A stretch of 29,266 nucleotides of DNA from DAOTTI01 sp034437795 (GTDB lineage Bacteria; Chloroflexota; UBA11872; UBA12225): the NCBI GenBank assembly GCA_034437795.1, contig DAOTTI010000194.1, forward strand, positions 1 to 29,266, read 5' to 3'. The translations under genes were made by a program, and so were the position numbers. The notes below the pieces were generated by a model, which was not told the origin of the DNA, did no database searches, and saw nothing but the letters and a program-made list of their open reading frames with translations. This document shows, piece after piece, positions 15,224 through 22,503 of this stretch. Position 1 is the stretch's first letter. Each line of letters starts with the position of its first letter.

Positions 15224-16135
15224 ATGGCGGCGACTGGAAGCAGAACGAAAGCGGCCCGCGAGACGGACGGGGGGCAGGCGCGCTGGCGCCGTGCCCGCCG
15301 CGACCATCCCCGTGCCCCGACGCTCAAGCGCGACGAGGAGCAGGAGGTTCAGCGCCGCGCCGCCGTCTCAGCCAGCGTCGTCCATGAGGCGATCCGTGAG
15401 GAGGGCGAAGACGAGCTGCGCCGGCCGTCCGCCGCGCTCGTCTGGTCGGGCCTGGCCGCGGGGCTCTCCATGGGCTTCTCCCTGGTGACCGAGGGACTGC
15501 TGCGGGCCGCGCTCCCTGAGACGGACTGGCGCCCGCTGGTGGCCAAGCTTGGCTACAGCGTCGGCTTTCTCATCGTGGTGCTGGGCCGCCAGCAGCTATT
15601 CACCGAGAACACGCTCACCGTGATCCTGCCCCTGCTCACGCGCCGGGACGGCCAGACGCTCCGTCAGGTGGCGCGGCTCTGGGCCGTGGTGCTGGCCGCC
15701 AACCTGGCGGGCGCCCTGGCCTTTGCGTTTGCCCTGGCCCACACGCCGGCCTTTGAGCCGGACGTGCATCGCGCGTTCCAGGAGATCGGCCTGGAGGCGC
15801 TGCGGGGCGGGTTCCAGGCGCAGCTCGTGCGCGGGATCTTCGCCGGCTGGCTGATCGCCCTGATGGTCTGGCTGCTGCCGTTCGCCGAAGCCGCCCGCGT
15901 GTTCGTCATCATCATCCTCACCTGGCTGGTCGGCATCGGCGGCTTCACCCACATCGTGGCGGGAGCCGCCGAGGTCTTCTACATGGCGGCGGCCGGCGGC
16001 CCATCGTGGGCGCCTGTCGTCGCCGGCTATCTCCTGCCGACACTGATCGGCAATATCGTCGGGGGCGTGTCGCTGGTCGCCGTGATCAACCACGCCCAGG
16101 TGGTGGCCGGCGAGCGCGAGGCGCAAGACATCTGA
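15224..16135 (+). CDS. Formate/nitrite transporter (FNT) family channel, YfdC-like
   Basis: 303 residues from ATG 15224 (GAGAGG upstream; the frame is open further back to 14846 through Arg-rich noise). Residues 1-70 are charged and cytoplasmic. From about 72 there are six hydrophobic segments: WSGLAAGLSMGFSLVTEGLL, VGFLIVVLGRQQLFTENTL, the VVLAANLAGALAFAFAL region, WLIALMVWLLPF, FVIIILTWLVGIGGFTHIVAG, and GYLLPTLIGNIVGGVSLVAV. LFTENT stands where classical FocA/NirC members have LFTGN, which is typical of the YfdC branch. FNT proteins form pentameric channels for small monovalent anions such as formate, nitrite or hydrosulfide. The YfdC branch has no firm substrate. It is followed 65 bp later by repeat copy 3, whose perfect hairpin may end its transcript. 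Confidence 0.9.
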   Translation: MAATGSRTKAARETDGGQARWRRARRDHPRAPTLKRDEEQEVQRRAAVSASVVHEAIREEGEDELRRPSAALVWSGLAAGLSMGFSLVTEGLLRAALPETDWRPLVAKLGYSVGFLIVVLGRQQLFTENTLTVILPLLTRRDGQTLRQVARLWAVVLAANLAGALAFAFALAHTPAFEPDVHRAFQEIGLEALRGGFQAQLVRGIFAGWLIALMVWLLPFAEAARVFVIIILTWLVGIGGFTHIVAGAAEVFYMAAAGGPSWAPVVAGYLLPTLIGNIVGGVSLVAVINHAQVVAGEREAQDI

Positions 16136-16199
16136 TGGCCACAAGCGCCGCGCCCCTACTCTCTTGTGTTAGCCACTATTCCCCTTGGCCCCGGTTCTT

Positions 16200-16273
16200 C
16201 ACGGCCAGCAGAGAGTTCCCTCTCCCAAAGGGAGAGGGTGACGGTGACGGCTCCGCCTCGTAAATAATCCGGG
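16200..16273 (+). repeat. REP-like palindromic repeat, copy 3
   Basis: Lead-in CACGGCCAGCA (as in copy 7), then the perfect 9-bp stem CCCTCTCCC-AAA-GGGAGAGGG, then GGCTCCGCCTCGTAAATAATCC, a variant of the copy 7 flank. It is the first strong hairpin after the FNT gene. Confidence 0.85.
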
Positions 16274-16289
16274 CTGGCGGACCAGCCGG

Positions 16290-16500
16290 ATCTGCGGGCA
16301 GAGCCGCCGCTCCGTTCCCGTCCTTGATGCGGACTGCCAGCCCGCGCGCCGGCGCTGGACGTGGCGCGTCCGCCAGCAACCGCCTATCACAGCGGCGGAG
16401 TTCGACGCGATCTCGCAGGTCTTCAGGTTCAGCCAGCTCGCCCCAGCTCGATCGTGATGGCGCGCGGCACGTGCACGTCCCTGGAGAGGGCGACGGGCAT
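16290..16500 (-). pseudogene. Decayed DUF5615 (PIN-like toxin) gene
   Basis: ATG 16500 overlaps the stop of the DUF433 gene (TGATG), the usual coupling of these pairs. It reads MPVALSRDVHVPRAITIELG, the typical DUF5615 N-terminus with its first acidic residue, then stops at codon 24. Homology-like sequence continues in another frame (ELAEPEDLRDRVELRR and DRRLLADA), so at least one frameshift has occurred. The right end of the remnant is uncertain. An intact protein of this family would be a putative PIN-fold nuclease toxin. Confidence 0.6.
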
Positions 16501-16823
16501 CAGGGGTGGCTGCGGCTGGCGAGGCCTTTGAGCCGGACGGCGAGCGGCGGGATCGTCGCCGCTCGCCGACGCTCTTCCACCCGCTGCAGGCGACGCTCGA
16601 TGCCCCAGTCAAGCGCAGGGGCGTGGTCCCTATAGCAGGCCAGCGCCGAATGGATCTGGCCCAGGGTCAGGTACGGGTGCTGGAATTGCATCTCCTCAGG
16701 GCTCCAGCCCTAGGCAAGCCGCTCGGTGACGAGTTCCACCACCTTGGTTGTCGTCCCCGCGATGCGGGGAACCCCGTCGTTCCTGATCACCACGTGCTGG
16801 TAGCCCGTCGCAACCGACGCCAT
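16500..16823 (-). pseudogene. DUF433 antitoxin-like gene with premature amber stop
   Basis: ATG 16823 follows GGAGGGAG at 8 bases. The frame reads VIRNDGVPRIAGTTTKVVEL, then codon 38 is TAG (16710-16712), then in the same frame GWSPEEMQFQHPYLTL, GQIHSALACYRDHAPALD and IERRLQRVEERRR. This is a complete DUF433 protein, a small winged-helix/antitoxin-like family, interrupted once where the family has Tyr or another residue (LA-x-GWSPEE). One base change from TAC or TAT explains it. It is coupled to the DUF5615 remnant. Recoding is not excluded but the decay of its partner argues for a dead module. Confidence 0.75.
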
Positions 16824-16860
16824 CCAAGGCTCTCCCTCCTGAGGATCGTAGCCACCGCCC

Positions 16861-17877
16861 TCAGTCGTCCTCATTGATCGGCTGGGCCTTGGGGCCCCAG
16901 TTGCCGTAGGGATTGACCCGCTCCACGCCGGCTACCTGGCCGTTCCCCTCACCTTCAGCGCCCGTCGCGCCGGCCGGCGCCGGGGCCGGCGCCGGGGCCG
17001 CAACCGGCACCGCCTCCGCCGCCTTGGCCTGGGCCGCCAGGCGGCGCTGGATGGCCGTATTGAACCGCGGGTCCCCGTACACGTCCAGCTTCTCGTCGCC
17101 CAGCTTCGGCCGCCGCCCATGCACCATCAGCCCGGGCCGGCCAAAGCCCTGCCCGCTGAGTTGCACGTTGCGCGGATCGCGGTAGCCCAGGCGCATCACC
17201 CGCCGCCAGCGCGGCTTCCGGTTGAGCGCCGAACCGTGAATGGTCCAGATACTGAAGAAGACGACATCGCCGGGATCGGCGGGGCAGGAGACGGCGTCCT
17301 CCAGCCGGTACACCGTCTGGTCCAGATGGGGCGACCCCTCCATGTTGTGCACCAGCGGCCCCAGCTTGTGGCTGCCGGCAAGGAACTTCAGGCAGCCACT
17401 GTCCTCATCGGCCCCGTCGACGTGGAGGATGGCGTCGATGTAGCGCCCGTCTTGGTGGGGGTAGAAGGGATGGTCCTGGTGCATGGGGAAGGGTGCCCCG
17501 TAGTCCGGGCCCTTGGCGTGCAGCGTGGCGTGGTGGAACTCCACGTCCTCGCCCAGGATGTCTGCCAGCGATTCCACCAGGCGCGGCTTGAGGATGGCGC
17601 GCATCCAGGAGGCGGCGTACATCTCGATCTCGTGCAGTGCGACCAGCACCGTCTGCTGCTCCTCCTCTGGGTTCATCAGCTGCTGGCGCCAGGGGCCTGA
17701 CCAACCCTTGCCCCGCGTGGCGAAGTTCTCGATCACGTAGTCGAGATCCTCGCTCAGCTCCTCCACCTCCGCGGGGGAGAAGACCCCCTTGAGCCGCAGG
17801 AAACCGTTCTCGTGGTAGAAGTCCACCTCATCCTGCGTGAGCCGGCGTAGCCTGGTCCTGGCCGTGGTCGCGACCAT
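16861..17877 (-). CDS. Phytanoyl-CoA dioxygenase (PhyH) family protein
   Basis: 338 residues from ATG 17877 with AAGGAGAG seven bases upstream. This is a non-haem Fe(II)/2-oxoglutarate oxygenase fold: N-terminal FYHENGFLRLKGVFSPAEVEEL, iron motif HxD in MHQDHPFYPHQDG (H133/D135, or H141/D143), ILHVDGADEDSGCLKFLAGSHKLG, distal His214 in WTIHGSALN, and the 2-oxoglutarate Arg among RKPRWRR (221-226). Such enzymes hydroxylate varied small molecules, and substrate cannot be read from sequence. From residue about 285 there is an Ala/Pro linker (VAAPAPAPAPAGATGAEGEG) and a conserved-looking tail NPYGNWGPKAQPINEDD, unusual for the family. Neighbours on the same strand include an iron alcohol dehydrogenase upstream, with a gene remnant in between. 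Confidence 0.9.
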   Translation of the reverse strand: MVATTARTRLRRLTQDEVDFYHENGFLRLKGVFSPAEVEELSEDLDYVIENFATRGKGWSGPWRQQLMNPEEEQQTVLVALHEIEMYAASWMRAILKPRLVESLADILGEDVEFHHATLHAKGPDYGAPFPMHQDHPFYPHQDGRYIDAILHVDGADEDSGCLKFLAGSHKLGPLVHNMEGSPHLDQTVYRLEDAVSCPADPGDVVFFSIWTIHGSALNRKPRWRRVMRLGYRDPRNVQLSGQGFGRPGLMVHGRRPKLGDEKLDVYGDPRFNTAIQRRLAAQAKAAEAVPVAAPAPAPAPAGATGAEGEGNGQVAGVERVNPYGNWGPKAQPINEDD

Positions 17878-18124
17878 CGACGTCTCTCCTTTCCACTCGT
17901 GCTCTGTTTCCGTGCTACCCCGTTCTAGTCTCGCTCCGCGGGGAACGCTGCTCCGTGGCCCTCACTGTGGCCCGTACGGTTCCCCAATGCTTCCCATGAT
18001 ACGCCACTGAGACGCCACGGCGCCCGTCGGCGGGTGAAGCCTCTTCTTGTGGATGGTGCGCCTGCCCGTTCCCTCCCCCTGGAGTATTCCGCGGTGGCGC
18101 GTTGGGGCCGTGCCCCATCGCGCG

Positions 18125-18379
18125 CTACCGCATGCCAAGCGCGTCGAACAGCTCCTGCGCACGCAGCCGGAACCCCGGCAGGACGTCGTCCAGGTCAATC
18201 CAGTCTGGGCGGCGCAGCGGCTGCGGCGCCTGGCCCGGGCGGAACGCCACCACCGACTGATCCGCTGGGTCGACCAGTAAAGCGATACGGACGCCGAGCT
18301 CGACGTAACGCAGGCGACGGCGCACGAGGGCGCTGGCGTGCTGCTCGGGCGCGACAATCTCCACCGCCACATCGGGCGG
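18125..18379 (-). pseudogene. Uma2-family nuclease-like remnant (C-terminal half)
   Basis: The open frame reads PPDVAVEIVAPEQ, RRRLRYVELGVRIALLVDP, VVAFRPGQ and DDVLPGFRLRAQELF, the C-terminal half of the Uma2 (DUF820) PD-(D/E)xK-like family. The N-terminal half is missing: upstream the frame runs into the alcohol dehydrogenase gene, which ends at 18387. It is a truncated leftover, not an intact gene; the frame extends nominally to 18592 only as an overlap. Confidence 0.75.
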
Positions 18380-18386
18380 CGCGCGC

Positions 18387-19556
18387 TCACCACGCCCGCT
18401 CGTAGATGGCGAGGAAATCCTGCTCCGTCGCCGGGCCGGGGTTCTGCGACGGCTCGGGGAGCATGGCGTCGGCCGCCAGGCGGGGCAGCACCTCGCGGGG
18501 GACACCAAGGTCACGCAGGCGGGCCGGCGCGCCGACCGTTTCGCGTAGCCGCGCGATGGCGTCGATGGCGCGCCCCGCCGCCGCGTCCTCATCCGTTCCG
18601 GGCGCGCAGGCCGGGTCGCCCATCAGGTAGCCGATCTCGGCCAGCAGGGGGCGCAGCGCCGCCTGGTGGTGCGCCAGCACGGACGTGAGCAGGATGGCGT
18701 TGGTGTAGCCGTGGGGGGTGTCGAAATGCGCGCTCACCACGTGCGAGAGAGCGTGCACCTGGCCCAGCCTCCCCAGCATCGAGCGTCCAGCCACGTTGGC
18801 AGCGTACAGCATCGTCTCCATCGTCGGCCGGCGGTCCGCGCGCGGCGTCCGCGCCGCCTCGACCGCGGCAGGGAGGGCGCGAGCCAGCGTGCGGATGGCC
18901 TGGGCGGAGAAGGCGCGGGTAAAGAGGGAGGCATGCAGGGAGACGTAGCTCTCCGTGGCGTGGGTCAGGGCGTCTAGCCCGCTGGCGGCCAGGATGGCGG
19001 CCGGCAGGTTCACCACCAGCTCGGGGTCGAGGAAGGCCAGCGCCGGCTGGCAGTTGCCCACGCCGCCCTTGCGTGGCTGGCGGCCGTAGTCGAAGGTGAT
19101 CACCGCGCCGGACGACGTCTCCGACCCCGTGCCGGTGGTGGTAGGCAGGGCGTAGAGGGGCATGCAGGGGTTCGGTGGGGTCTGGCCGCCCATCAGTGTG
19201 CTCCAGTCGCGCACCTGTCCGCCGTTGGTGCGCAGCACCGCGGCCGCCTTGGCCGTATCGATGGCGCTACCGCCGCCCACGGCGACGATCAGGCCGGCGC
19301 CCGTAGCCTGGATGGCCTCGAAGCAGGCCTCTGCCTCCGTGTCGCGCGGGTTGGGGCTAATCGCATCGAAGACCTCATAGCCGATGCCGGCGGCGCGGAG
19401 CGACCCTTCCACGGCCTCGGTCAGCCTGGCGGCGCGCACGCCCTGGTCGGTCACCAGCAGCGCGCGCTCGTAGCTGGCCTGCCTGGCGCGCGGCCCCACC
19501 TCGCTGGCGCACCCCCACCCGAAGATGGTCTCCGTCGGCACGATAAAGCTTGGCAT
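18387..19556 (-). CDS. Iron-containing alcohol dehydrogenase (first of two)
   Basis: 389 residues from ATG 19556 with AGGAGGAG six bases upstream. The class III (group III) dehydrogenase fold is clear: GGGSAIDTAK (94-103) for NAD(P), PTTTGTGSETSSGAVI, and iron ligands D195, H199 (SGLDALTHATESYV), H268 (QVHALSHVVSAHF) and H282 (TPHGYTNAILL). It interconverts alcohols and aldehydes or ketones; maleylacetate reductases and lactaldehyde reductases are relatives. The substrate is not predictable. It is downstream of a 500-bp repeat-bearing region and upstream of the PhyH gene. It is clearly a different paralogue from the enzyme at 21199-22401. Confidence 0.93.
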   Translation of the reverse strand: MPSFIVPTETIFGWGCASEVGPRARQASYERALLVTDQGVRAARLTEAVEGSLRAAGIGYEVFDAISPNPRDTEAEACFEAIQATGAGLIVAVGGGSAIDTAKAAAVLRTNGGQVRDWSTLMGGQTPPNPCMPLYALPTTTGTGSETSSGAVITFDYGRQPRKGGVGNCQPALAFLDPELVVNLPAAILAASGLDALTHATESYVSLHASLFTRAFSAQAIRTLARALPAAVEAARTPRADRRPTMETMLYAANVAGRSMLGRLGQVHALSHVVSAHFDTPHGYTNAILLTSVLAHHQAALRPLLAEIGYLMGDPACAPGTDEDAAAGRAIDAIARLRETVGAPARLRDLGVPREVLPRLAADAMLPEPSQNPGPATEQDFLAIYERAW

Positions 19557-19945
19557 CGGCTGCTCCTCCTGCCGGGCAGTGGCGTGGCTCTCCCGGCACA
19601 GCCATAGTGCCGCCCCAACGGCCGCGCGTCAACCACTACCGTCATGCGATCTTGGTTCCGGACCAGTCCTGGCCGGTCGGTGGGGGGCGAGACCGGCAAG
19701 GGCAAGGACGAGAAGGCTGCGACTTCCCGAGTTCGCCTTCACAAAGAGCACAGAGCTAGGCAGGCGCTGGCACACTCGCGCGCCTGGCCCTTCGAGACCC
19801 GGGCGCGCGCACCGGGTCCGGAAGGCGCCCCCGCCGCTCCGCTATCTGCCCCGCACGAACGTGCCAGTACTTACTGAGCCTGGGGTGCTGTCGAAATCGC
19901 CAGCCTCTTGTGTGCGGCACCGGTACTCCGCAGGCGTAGGACCGA
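19557..19945. other. Intergenic region with a long hairpin
   Basis: No gene recognised. At 19789-19825 CCTTC-GA-GACCCGG pairs with CCGGGTC-CG-GAAGG across a 9-nt GC-repeat loop (12 of 14 pairs). Its right part carries repeat copy 4. It is upstream of the alcohol dehydrogenase gene and may include its promoter. Confidence 0.5.
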
Positions 19946-20000
19946 TCATTCACCAGTGGGGCCCTCACCCTCACCTTCTCCCGATAGGAGAAGGAGCCAG
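19900..20000 (-). repeat. REP-like palindromic repeat with long flank, copy 4
   Basis: On the minus strand it reads CCTTCTCC-TATCG-GGAGAAGG, then GTGAGGGTGAGGGC, then a flank with ATCGGTCCTACGCCTGCGG. That flank matches copy 7 (ATCGGCCCCACGCCTACGG) and continues with CCGGTGCCGCA. It falls after the break of the ABC gene. Confidence 0.8.
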
Positions 20001-20641
20001 GTGGCCCAGCAGGATCGACAGGGGCGATCCCTAACCCTCTCCCTATGGGAGAGCAGCAGCGGCGACTGGGGATGCAGTCCGGCCAGCGGGAGAGCCAGCC
20101 CGACCACGGTAAAGAGTTGGAGCGCCGCTCGCCCGCCGTCGGTCAGCACCTCCAGGCTGCCGGTGGGCGCCTGGTTGCGGGCGCGGGCCAGGTCGTCCTG
20201 AAACGACGGGTCCTCGAAGCGGGCCAGCCCCGTCCACCGGTTCGTCGCCTGGATCAGTTGCTCCGTCACGTAACCCGTCAGCCGGTCGCCGGCGACGCCT
20301 CGGAGCGTCTCTGCCACTAGCTGCATGGCCTGGCCGGCGATGAACGTCGCGCCGGCCGCGGCGATCCAGCCCGCCAGCGGAAGCCACAGCACCGACGGAT
20401 CAGGGGGTCGGGCCGCTCCCACTGCCCCCACTCTCTGCAGGTCGAAGGGGGCGCGATCGACCACCTCGCGGGCGATCGCTAGCTGGAGCGGCGGGAGCGC
20501 GGCCTGCAGCGCCATCAGCAGCACCAAGCCTACCGCCAGCCACGAGCTGGCTCGCCACACCAGGCGCACGGCCGGCCCAACCAGCCGCCCCGTCTCCACA
20601 AGCTGCCCGCGGAAGGGCGTAGGGCCCAGCGGCTTTTGCAC
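19946..20641 (-). pseudogene. ABC exporter, N-terminal membrane half only
   Basis: GTG 20641 has AGGAGGT six bases upstream and starts (M)QKPLGPTPFRGQL. The first roughly 195 residues are the membrane part of an ABC-type exporter: WLAVGLVLLMALQAALPPLQLAIAREVVD, then WLPLAGWIAAAGATFIAGQAMQ, RLTGYVTEQLIQA, LARFEDPSFQDDLARARNQ and LEVLTDGGRAALQLFTVVGLALPLAGLHP. After about 20056 the frame is repeat DNA (LLLSHRERVRD and similar) to a stop at 19946. The remaining helices and the whole nucleotide-binding domain are missing, so it cannot work as a transporter. The ribosome site and N-terminus are intact, which suggests recent loss. Confidence 0.8.
20026..20053 (-). repeat. REP-like palindromic repeat, copy 5 (core)
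   Basis: On the minus strand CTCTCCC-ATA-GGGAGAG is followed by GGTTAGGGAT. It lies exactly where homology of the ABC exporter fragment ends, in the same orientation as copy 4. Confidence 0.75.
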
Positions 20642-21059
20642 GGGGCGACCTCCTGCACGGGGTCCACGATGGACGACAGCGCGCCGTCCTCGGGTCGTTG
20701 TCAAGTCGTGATCAAGGCGCTATCAGGTGCTGTCCTGTGTGCCGGCCAGGACCCGCGAACCGCCACCTGCGCGAGCGCACACGGAGCCGGCAAGAGTGCA
20801 AATCTACGCTGAGAGACAAGAAGCGGCAATAAACGCCAGATATTGCTCAGCATGAAGGAGAGCGCTCCCACAGTTATTGAAAGTCGCGGCGACGAGCGGC
20901 GCTGCCCAGACAGCGCCGTTTCCGTTTCAGCCTCGCTGACGCCTTTGGTTTGGTACCCCACGCTGGAGCCGGCGTCGAGGCACAGCGCGCCACCGTGGGT
21001 GACATCCGCTCCCCACGGCCGTCGTTCCCCCTCTCCGACGCAGTGGCGGAGGCGAGCAC
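20642..21059. other. Intergenic region upstream of the truncated ABC gene
   Basis: No gene recognised. 20790-20890 is noticeably AT-richer than the surroundings and may be an old promoter region for the leftward ABC gene. No clean boxes were identified, though TTGACA occurs near 20697 on the minus strand. Confidence 0.4.
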
Positions 21060-21173
21060 AGCTCCCTCTCCCAGAGGGAGAGGGTCAGGGCGAGGGCCCC
21101 TTCGTCGCTACTCGCTACTCACTATACTCGCTACTGTCTCCTCCCGCTTCCAGCGGGAACCCTTGGCTCAGAG
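21060..21173 (+). repeat. REP-like palindromic repeat with heptamer tail, copy 6
   Basis: Perfect 9-bp stem CCCTCTCCC-AGA-GGGAGAGGG, then TCAGGGCGAGGGC, then heptamer units (GTCGCTA, CTCGCTA, CTCACTA, CTCGCTA at 21104-21133), then CAGCGGGAACCCTTGGC. It has the same composite order as copy 1. Confidence 0.85.
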
Positions 21174-21198
21174 CGGGGGCGCCGCATCCTTCGGACCC

Positions 21199-22401
21199 TC
21201 AGTACGACGCGCGGTAGATCGACAGCACCGCCTCCCGCGTTGGGCGCCGCGGGTTGTTATCGATCAGGCGGGCGGCCGAGAGGGCGCCGTCGACGAACCC
21301 TTCGAGCGCGTGCTCCGGCACGCCGACCTCCCGCAGGCCAGCGGGAAGCCCCACGTCTCTGGCCAGCGCGCGGACAGCCGCCACGGCGCGCTCGGCCGTG
21401 GCCCGCGCGGAGAGGCCGGCCACTGGTTCGCCCAGCGCCTCGGCCAGGCGGGCGAACTTGGGCAGATCGGCTGGCAGGTTGTACTCCAGCACCGCCGGCA
21501 GCAGGAGGGCGTTGGCGATGCCGTGAGGGACGTGGTAGGCGCTGCCCAGCGGGTAGGCCATGGCGTGGCACAGCCCCGTGCCGGCATTGGTGATGGCGAT
21601 GCCGGCAAAGAAGCTACCCAGCATCTGGCCGTACCGCGCCGCGCGATCGCTCCCTCGAGCGACGGCGGCGCGCAGGTTAGCACCAATCAGCCTCGTCGCC
21701 TCCAGGGCATAGAGGTCGGTGTGGGGCGTCGCCTTCACCGCGACGTAGCTCTCCATCGCATGCGTCAGCGCGTCCAGGCCAGACGCCGCCGTCACCGCCG
21801 GCGGGACGCCCAGCGTCAGGTCCGGGTCGACGATGGCCGCGCTGGCGAAGAGGTGCGCGCTGACGATGCCGGCCTTGAGCTTGCGCTCGGTGTCGTCGAA
21901 GATGGCGTTGGGCGTGATCTCGGCGCCCGTGCCGGCGGTGGTGGGCACCTGGATCATCGGCAGGCCCTTCCTGGGCACCAGTTCCACGCCGAAGTACTGC
22001 TGCAACGGTCCGGGGTTGGCCGAACGCAGCGACACCCCCTTAGCCGTGTCCATGGCGCTGCCGCCCCCGACCCCGACCAGTAGATCGTAGCCGTCGCCGC
22101 CGGGCGCGCCGCGCTGAAAGGCGGCCACCGCCCGCTCCACGCTGGCGACGGACGGCTCCGGCTCTACCTGGTCGTACAGGCCGGTGGCGATCCCCGCCGC
22201 CTCCAGCAGGTCCCGCACCCGCCCGGCGATGCCCGCCCTGGCCACGCCGGGGTCGGTGATCACCAGGGCCCGCCGCGCGCCCAGCCGTTTGGCCTCCTCG
22301 CCCACGCACTCCACGGCGCCGGCGCCGAAGAACTGCGACGCCGGCACGCGGAACGGAAAGACGGTATCAGGGATCCGCTCAGGCAGGCGCATGGCGATCA
22401 T
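21199..22401 (-). CDS. Iron-containing alcohol dehydrogenase (second of two)
   Basis: 400 residues from ATG 22401, chosen for GAGAGGAG seven bases upstream; ATG 22431 and 22392 are alternatives. NAD(P) loop GGGSAMDTAKGVSL (112-125), PTTAGTGAEITPNAI, iron ligands D210, H214 (SGLDALTHAMESYV), H279 (GTGLCHAMAYPLG) and H293 (HVPHGIANALLL). The N-terminus PFRVPASQFFGAGAVE is typical of lactaldehyde/1,2-propanediol-type or general short-chain alcohol dehydrogenases; the substrate is unknown. It diverges from the PHP gene across 102 bp containing an inverted repeat, so both may answer to one regulator. Sequence similarity to the first dehydrogenase is limited to family motifs. Confidence 0.94.
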   Translation of the reverse strand: MIAMRLPERIPDTVFPFRVPASQFFGAGAVECVGEEAKRLGARRALVITDPGVARAGIAGRVRDLLEAAGIATGLYDQVEPEPSVASVERAVAAFQRGAPGGDGYDLLVGVGGGSAMDTAKGVSLRSANPGPLQQYFGVELVPRKGLPMIQVPTTAGTGAEITPNAIFDDTERKLKAGIVSAHLFASAAIVDPDLTLGVPPAVTAASGLDALTHAMESYVAVKATPHTDLYALEATRLIGANLRAAVARGSDRAARYGQMLGSFFAGIAITNAGTGLCHAMAYPLGSAYHVPHGIANALLLPAVLEYNLPADLPKFARLAEALGEPVAGLSARATAERAVAAVRALARDVGLPAGLREVGVPEHALEGFVDGALSAARLIDNNPRRPTREAVLSIYRASY

Positions 22402-22465
22402 GGGACGGCTCCTCTCCGCATTTCTCCGCATTTCTGGTAGAACTGTCGCATTCGCTGCATTCTAT

Positions 22466-22484
22466 GTGATCAGGTGGTGATCAC
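22466..22484. promoter_or_regulatory. Inverted repeat, candidate operator in a divergent promoter
   Basis: GTGATCA-N5-TGATCAC is a perfect 7-bp inverted repeat with 19 bp total length, the size of a dimeric repressor site. It lies in the gap between the leftward dehydrogenase and rightward PHP gene, 19 bp before the PHP start codon. The regulator is not in the window; GntR-type is one possibility. Confidence 0.55.
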
Positions 22485-22503
22485 CACACTGCGAGGAGAC
22501 GCC

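Noticed and set aside
20708..20714. GTGATCA near the truncated ABC gene as a second operator
   Set aside because: Only a half-site without the second arm found at 22466-22484.
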